Source: Flavobacterium psychrophilum
GTDB taxonomy: Bacteria; Bacteroidota; Bacteroidia; Flavobacteriales; Flavobacteriaceae
DNA length: 20,262 nucleotides
Reading direction: 5' to 3'
Assembly (NCBI GenBank): GCA_945878515.1
Contig: CAMCTL010000055.1
Span: 1 to 20,262 of the forward strand
Each line of letters opens with the position of its first letter. Position 1 is the first letter of the stretch. Below, piece by piece: positions 16,645 through 20,262 of this stretch. The notes beneath the pieces are model-generated. The model was not told the origin of the DNA. It was given only the letters and a program-made list of their open reading frames with translations, and did no database searches. Both the position numbers and the translations under genes were made by a program.

Positions 16645-17751
16645 ATGTTACTTTACACTTTATATTTTTTTATTGTAATTGTTGCCCTTCAATTTTTTTA
16701 TTATCTGTTTGTTTTTGGAAAATTTGCTTTCGCCAAAATACAGAAACCAAATCCAAAAAGAATTTCTATTTCAGTTATTGTTTGTGCCAAAAATGAAGCT
16801 GAAAACGTGGTCAATTATATTCCATTATTAGCCGAACAAAACTATCCCGATTTTGAAATTATCCTTATTGATGATGCTTCAAGCGATAATACTTTGGATA
16901 TTTTTGAAGAGTTTGAAAAACAATATTCCAATGTTAGATTGGTCAAAGTAAAAAACAACGAAGCCTTTTGGGGAAATAAAAAATATGCATTGACACTAGG
17001 AATAAAAGCTTCCAAAAAAGACTATTTACTTTTCACAGATGCCGATTGTTATCCAACTTCTAAAGATTGGATTACTACAATGAGTGCGCAATTTACAATG
17101 CAAAAAACCATCGTTTTAGGTTATAGTGGCTATGAAAAAGTCGCCAATTCTTTCTTGAATAAAATCATTCGTTTTGAAACACTTTTAACAGCAGTTCAAT
17201 ACTTTTCATGGGCAAAAATTGGAAAACCATATATGGGAATTGGTCGTAATTTGGCATACAAAAAAGACGAGTTTTTCAATGTAAACGGCTTTATCAGTCA
17301 CATTCAAGTTCGATCTGGAGACGATGATTTATTCATCAATCAAGTTGCAACAAAAAAAAATACAACTATTTGTTTATCGCCTGAAAGTTTTACTTATTCG
17401 AAGCCAAAAACAAAATTCAAAGATTGGTTTACCCAAAAAAGAAGACACGTTTCTACAGCCAATTTATACAAACCTTTTGACAAAATCCAACTTGGCATTT
17501 TTTATACATCACAGTTGCTTTTTTTAATTTTAGCGACGGTTTTATTGGCGTTCCAATTCGAATGGATCATTGTTTCAAGCTTGGTTGGATTCCGCTACTT
17601 ATTCACTTGGATGGTCTTGGGATTCTCGGCCAGTAAATTAAAAGAAAAAGATGTGATGTATTGGTTTCCTTTTATCGAAATTGTGCTTATCTTCACACAA
17701 TTAAATGTGTTTATCACCAATATTTTCTCAAAACCAGTACATTGGAAATAA
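16645..17751 (+). CDS. GT2-family membrane glycosyltransferase
   Basis: The 368-residue protein has an N-terminal membrane helix (~4-24), a GT-A domain and C-terminal membrane helices (~287-303, 305-325, 338-360). Motifs: SVIVCAKNEAENV (43-55), ILIDDASSDNT (73-83), the DxD-type FTDADCYP (130-137), and QKRRH (264-268), a QxxRW-like acceptor-site motif. It is an inverting, processive-type or lipid-linked sugar transferase; the sugar is unknown. The frame is open upstream to a TTG at 16615, but that codon lies within the -7 element, so ATG 16645 (MLLYTLYFF) is preferred. It overlaps the sigma factor gene by 10 nt if that gene starts at its TTG. Confidence 0.9.
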   Translation: MLLYTLYFFIVIVALQFFYYLFVFGKFAFAKIQKPNPKRISISVIVCAKNEAENVVNYIPLLAEQNYPDFEIILIDDASSDNTLDIFEEFEKQYSNVRLVKVKNNEAFWGNKKYALTLGIKASKKDYLLFTDADCYPTSKDWITTMSAQFTMQKTIVLGYSGYEKVANSFLNKIIRFETLLTAVQYFSWAKIGKPYMGIGRNLAYKKDEFFNVNGFISHIQVRSGDDDLFINQVATKKNTTICLSPESFTYSKPKTKFKDWFTQKRRHVSTANLYKPFDKIQLGIFYTSQLLFLILATVLLAFQFEWIIVSSLVGFRYLFTWMVLGFSASKLKEKDVMYWFPFIEIVLIFTQLNVFITNIFSKPVHWK

Positions 17752-18293
17752 ATCAGCAGATAGAAAAAGCAAAAAAAGGTGATCAAACAGCCTTCACTTT
17801 TTTATTGGATTATTACTGGAATGAGGTCTATGGTTTTATACTCAAACGCACCGAAAACGAAACCAATGCCGAAGACATTACCATCGAAACGTTCTCGAAA
17901 GCCTTTGACAAAATAGCCACTTACAATCCCGAATTTCAATTCAATACTTGGTTGATTGCCATTGCCAAAAACGTTCATATTGACTTATTGCGCAAAAAAA
18001 ATGCTTCACCATTCATCGAGATTACCGACGACGAAAACCAACAAGCCTACAATATTGCCGACACCACTCCATCGGCAGAAGATGAACTGATTACCGAGCA
18101 AAACCTTTCGCGGTTGTTGCAATTCATCAAAGAACTCAAACCGCATTATCAGGAAGTAATTCAACTGCGCTATTTTCAGGAAATGAGCTATCAGGAAATT
18201 GCCAACAAAATAGACGAACCGCTAAGTAATGTCAAAATAAAACTACTTCGTGCCAAGAAATTACTAGCCGAAATTATTCAGGATAAGCGATAG
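17742..18293 (+). CDS. ECF-like RNA polymerase sigma-70 family factor
   Basis: The 183-residue product has region 2 (~residues 14-85, including NAEDITIETFSKAFDKI and FNTWLIAIAKNVHIDLLRK) and region 4 (~117-180, with HYQEVIQLRYFQEMSYQEIANKI and SNVKIKLLRAKKLL). There is no region 1 or 3, so it is an alternative ECF-type factor. The proposed start is TTG 17742 (EINQQIEKAKKGDQTAF follows), overlapping the GT2 stop by 10 nt; the alternative ATG at 17661 adds 27 residues without sigma homology from inside the GT2 coding region. No anti-sigma gene follows, so its control is not visible; coupling to GT2 translation is likely. The target promoters are unknown. Confidence 0.88.
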   Translation: MEINQQIEKAKKGDQTAFTFLLDYYWNEVYGFILKRTENETNAEDITIETFSKAFDKIATYNPEFQFNTWLIAIAKNVHIDLLRKKNASPFIEITDDENQQAYNIADTTPSAEDELITEQNLSRLLQFIKELKPHYQEVIQLRYFQEMSYQEIANKIDEPLSNVKIKLLRAKKLLAEIIQDKR

Positions 18294-18367
18294 GAACTAT
18301 TGTGCTAAATCATTCTAAGCACGAAAAAATAATTCTTTTGCGGTGAATAAATGATGCACTTTAGTCC

Positions 18368-18402
18368 TTTTGATGATTTGTAAGAAAAAATTAATATATT
18401 TG
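18368..18402 (+). promoter_or_regulatory. Promoter upstream of the GC-rich element
   Basis: TTTTG at 18368-18372, a 22-nt spacer and TATATTTG at 18395-18402 match both halves of the Bacteroidota promoter. The predicted start, ~18408, is a few bases before the first stem of the element, and no convincing protein gene follows. Confidence 0.55.
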
Positions 18403-18407
18403 AAAAG

Positions 18408-18654
18408 ATTTAATGCGAAACAAACTTTCGCCAATCTACCCTTTTTTGGGTTGTAAACGAAGGTTTGTTATGCTTATTAACGAGTTGGCGGCAAGCTTAA
18501 ACCCGATCGCTCGGATATGTAATCAACACCTCGTGCGGCTAGCCCGAATTTACTTTGTCCATTCGCTGTTGCTTGGGTGCAATCCGTGCCCGCATCGAAA
18601 CTCAATTATTACAAATGAATAAACAGCTATATATTGTAACATATAGCTTTTTTT
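18408..18654 (+). ncRNA. Candidate structured non-coding RNA or mobile repeat
   Basis: Between a good promoter and an intrinsic terminator lies ~245 nt without a convincing gene. Bases 18481-18600 are about 53% GC (64 of 120 counted) in an otherwise AT-rich window. Stems by eye: AACAAACTTTCG (18419-18430) with CGAAGGTTTGTT (18458-18469), 12 bp with one G-U, enclosing ACCC-T6-GGGT (18438-18451); CCGA-TCGC-TCGG (18503-18514); GGGTGC with GTGCCC (~18575-18591, two G-U). It does not match tmRNA, RNase P, SRP or 6S RNA as I know them. A 69-codon frame spans 18413-18622 but looks unlike a real protein. It could equally be a dispersed repeat linked to the neighbouring transposase remnant. Confidence 0.38.
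18625..18654 (+). terminator. Intrinsic terminator of the GC-rich element
   Basis: AGCTATAT (18625-18632) pairs perfectly with ATATAGCT (18641-18648) across an 8-nt loop, followed by six T. The stem is AT-rich, but the hairpin plus T tract is clean, and A residues before the stem can extend pairing into the T tract after one mismatch. Confidence 0.75.
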
Positions 18655-18673
18655 GTATCTTTAAAACAAAAAA

Positions 18674-18816
18674 ATGGCAACAAAATACAAGGCCACAACC
18701 ACAAGATGAAGCTTATTTTGTAACCATTACAACAGTAGGCTGGCTGGTTGTTTTTTACAAGATTTAACCAATAATACGGTATCACCAATGCATTGAAACA
18801 TTGTCCTATTGGATAG
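18674..18816 (+). pseudogene. Remnant of a REP-associated (Y1/RAYT) transposase
   Basis: Reading from ATG 18674 gives MATKYKATTT, then a one-base insertion near 18705 after which DEAYFVTITTVGW continues, then another shift near 18751 giving FTRFNQ, a stop, and YGITNALKHC up to ~18804, ending in a stop at 18814. Together these are the N-terminal ~50 residues of Bacteroidota Y1-family transposases as I remember them (KYKATTTDEAYFVTITT..., FTRxxQ, ALKHC). At least two frameshifts and a stop are present, and the HUH motif and catalytic Tyr region are missing, so it is dead. The GH5 gene begins 60 nt downstream. A near -7 (TATCTTTA, 18656-18663) remains upstream. Confidence 0.72.
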
Positions 18817-18875
18817 ATATTGGGACGATTTCAGTTTTAATTTCCAGCAAACAGTATAACCTTAAAAAATTACTG

Positions 18876-20219
18876 ATGATTAAAAAACTACTTTTATTTT
18901 TTTTAGTATCCCAATTAATTGCAACAGCCCAAAGCACAATGAAGGTGGTAGGCCGTAATTTAACAACTCCTGCAGGTCAAACGGTCGTTTTGCGGGGTGT
19001 CAATTATCCAATTATCAACGAAGGAAGCATTTCGTTAAGCAATCCAGCACAATACAAAGCCTATATCAATCAAGTAGCACTTACGGGAGCGAACGCCATT
19101 AGAATTCCGTGGTACACCAACGGTCAAAGTTGGAGAGACCAATCTGCAAGCGGAGGAACACCGGGAACCGTAAATGGGTATGTAAATAATGGTCATTTAA
19201 ATAATATGGTGGCTTATTGCATTTCTAAAAATATGATTCCTATACTAAGCATTCACGATGATACTTATATTACTTGTCATACAGACTGGAATCATTTTAA
19301 CACCGCTGTTATGAATTTTTGGACAAGTCCAGCAGTTCTCAATTTAATTGAAAACAATAAAGCTAGAATAATAATAAATCTAGCAAACGAGTTCGACTTT
19401 GTGCGATGGGCAAAAAACCAAACCAATGCTTTGAATAATTTTAAAAACAATTATAATGCCGCCATCAACACATTAAGAAAAGCAGGCATTACTGTTCCAA
19501 TAATGATTGATGCTCCCGATTGCGGACAATCGTCAACCGAGCTATTATCCATAGCCGAAAGTATGAATGCCAGTGACCCACAACATAATCTTATTTTTTC
19601 ATCTCACGCTTATTGGGGTGGTTATGCCTCTACCCTTGCGCAAGTTCAATCAAAACTAAACGAAGCCCAAAACACCAATGTTTGTTTTGTTTTAGGAGAA
19701 ATTGCAAACAATCAAGATGATGCCAGTTGTGGCGATTTGGGTTTATATACTCTTTATCCTCAAATTCTAACCGAAGCTTGCAGTAGAAACATCGGTTGGT
19801 TAGCCTGGACTTTCAATTTCGATTGTACTCAGTATAGGCCTAGTTTTAATAAAAGCACCTATCGCGTAATGAGTACCACTAGTAACGCAAGCAATCTTAC
19901 CACTTATGGCAACAATATTGTAAACAATGCAAACTGGGGATTAAAAGCTCTTAATGGTTGTGGTGCAAATACTACCGTTTTGTCAACCCATACTTTTGAG
20001 CAACCAAAACAGCGAATAGTTCTCTTCCCGAATCCTACATCAGCTATAGTAACCATCATATCGCCAGAAGCTATCAAATATGAGATATTCGACAATTCCG
20101 GAAGAGTAATTCAAACAGGCAACTTTATCAAAGGTGAAAACAGTATTGATGTTACTTCATTTACTGATGGAGTCTATTTTATTAGCACAAAAATAGGTGT
20201 CCAAAAACTAATAAAATAG
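18876..20219 (+). CDS. Secreted GH5-family glycoside hydrolase with T9SS sorting domain
   Basis: The 447-residue protein has a Sec signal peptide (1-17, cut near ATA/Q) and a GH5 (β/α)8 domain ~21-360. LRGVNYP (39-45) opens the domain, Glu172 in LANEFD is the acid/base, and Glu275 in VLGEIA is the nucleophile; GWLAWTFNFD (307-316) is the end-strand Trp motif. The phrases SDPQHN, IGWLAW and LTTYGNNIV resemble the GH5_8 mannanase group from memory, so a β-mannan or β-glucan substrate is likely. Residues ~379-447 (RIVLFPNPT ... DGVYFISTKIGVQKLIK) form a type A T9SS sorting domain, so it is exported across the outer membrane. ATG 18876 is chosen for the signal peptide; the frame extends upstream to a TTG at 18801 inside the transposase remnant. 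Confidence 0.9.
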   Translation: MIKKLLLFFLVSQLIATAQSTMKVVGRNLTTPAGQTVVLRGVNYPIINEGSISLSNPAQYKAYINQVALTGANAIRIPWYTNGQSWRDQSASGGTPGTVNGYVNNGHLNNMVAYCISKNMIPILSIHDDTYITCHTDWNHFNTAVMNFWTSPAVLNLIENNKARIIINLANEFDFVRWAKNQTNALNNFKNNYNAAINTLRKAGITVPIMIDAPDCGQSSTELLSIAESMNASDPQHNLIFSSHAYWGGYASTLAQVQSKLNEAQNTNVCFVLGEIANNQDDASCGDLGLYTLYPQILTEACSRNIGWLAWTFNFDCTQYRPSFNKSTYRVMSTTSNASNLTTYGNNIVNNANWGLKALNGCGANTTVLSTHTFEQPKQRIVLFPNPTSAIVTIISPEAIKYEIFDNSGRVIQTGNFIKGENSIDVTSFTDGVYFISTKIGVQKLIK

Positions 20220-20262
20220 TAATTGATTTTGATAGGAAAACCAATAATTCGGATAGCAGAAT

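Noticed and set aside
17661..17741. ATG 17661 as the start of the sigma factor
   Set aside because: The 27 extra residues have no sigma-factor character and would overlap the GT2 gene by 91 nt; TTG 17742 begins exactly where homology starts.
18413..18622. A 69-codon open frame across the GC-rich element
   Set aside because: It coincides with the stem-forming region and ends just before the terminator; no domain, signal or membrane pattern. Its openness is not surprising in locally GC-rich sequence. Kept only as part of the ncRNA/repeat candidate.

Overview
The window comes from a Bacteroidota chromosome, most likely a Flavobacterium or close relative. Supporting signs are the AT-rich sequence, promoters of the TANNTTTG (-7) type with no clear Shine-Dalgarno sites, a type IX secretion (T9SS) C-terminal sorting domain on the last protein, and a housekeeping gene order (TPR protein, ribH, mutL, two rhomboids, membrane EEP hydrolase; recF divergent) that I recall from flavobacteria. 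The assignment is from reading and memory, not from a search.

Layout. From 1 to about 9.8 kb nearly everything is on the minus strand: the start of pyrB (cut by the window edge) with pyrR ahead of it; one overlooked 57-residue lipoprotein on the plus strand (1013-1186); a YbiT-like ABC-F ATPase; a 57-residue membrane protein; then a transcription unit running right to left mutL > rhomboid > rhomboid > EEP-family membrane hydrolase, preceded by the unit TPR membrane protein > ribH, which ends in a clear terminator. At about 9.8-10.0 kb is a divergent promoter region. From there everything is on the plus strand: recF, a rhodanese-thioredoxin lipoprotein, a DUF2461 protein, a GT4 glycosyltransferase and AsnB-type amidotransferase pair, murB, then a GT2 membrane glycosyltransferase overlapped by an ECF-like sigma factor.

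The last 2 kb (18.3-20.2 kb) looks accessory. It has a promoter, a GC-rich (about 53%) fold-prone stretch and an intrinsic terminator that together look like a roughly 245-nt non-coding transcript or mobile repeat. Next come the decayed N-terminus of a REP-associated (Y1/RAYT) transposase and a secreted GH5 glycoside hydrolase with a T9SS tail.

Two things are not explained by ordinary annotation. (1) Many intergenic gaps are filled with degenerate 7-bp tandem arrays, each gap with its own heptamer; one array switches to its own reverse complement in exact 7-nt register. (2) The structured GC-rich element at 18.41-18.65 kb. A third point is protein-level: the ABC-F ATPase seems to have lost both halves of one composite ATP site.
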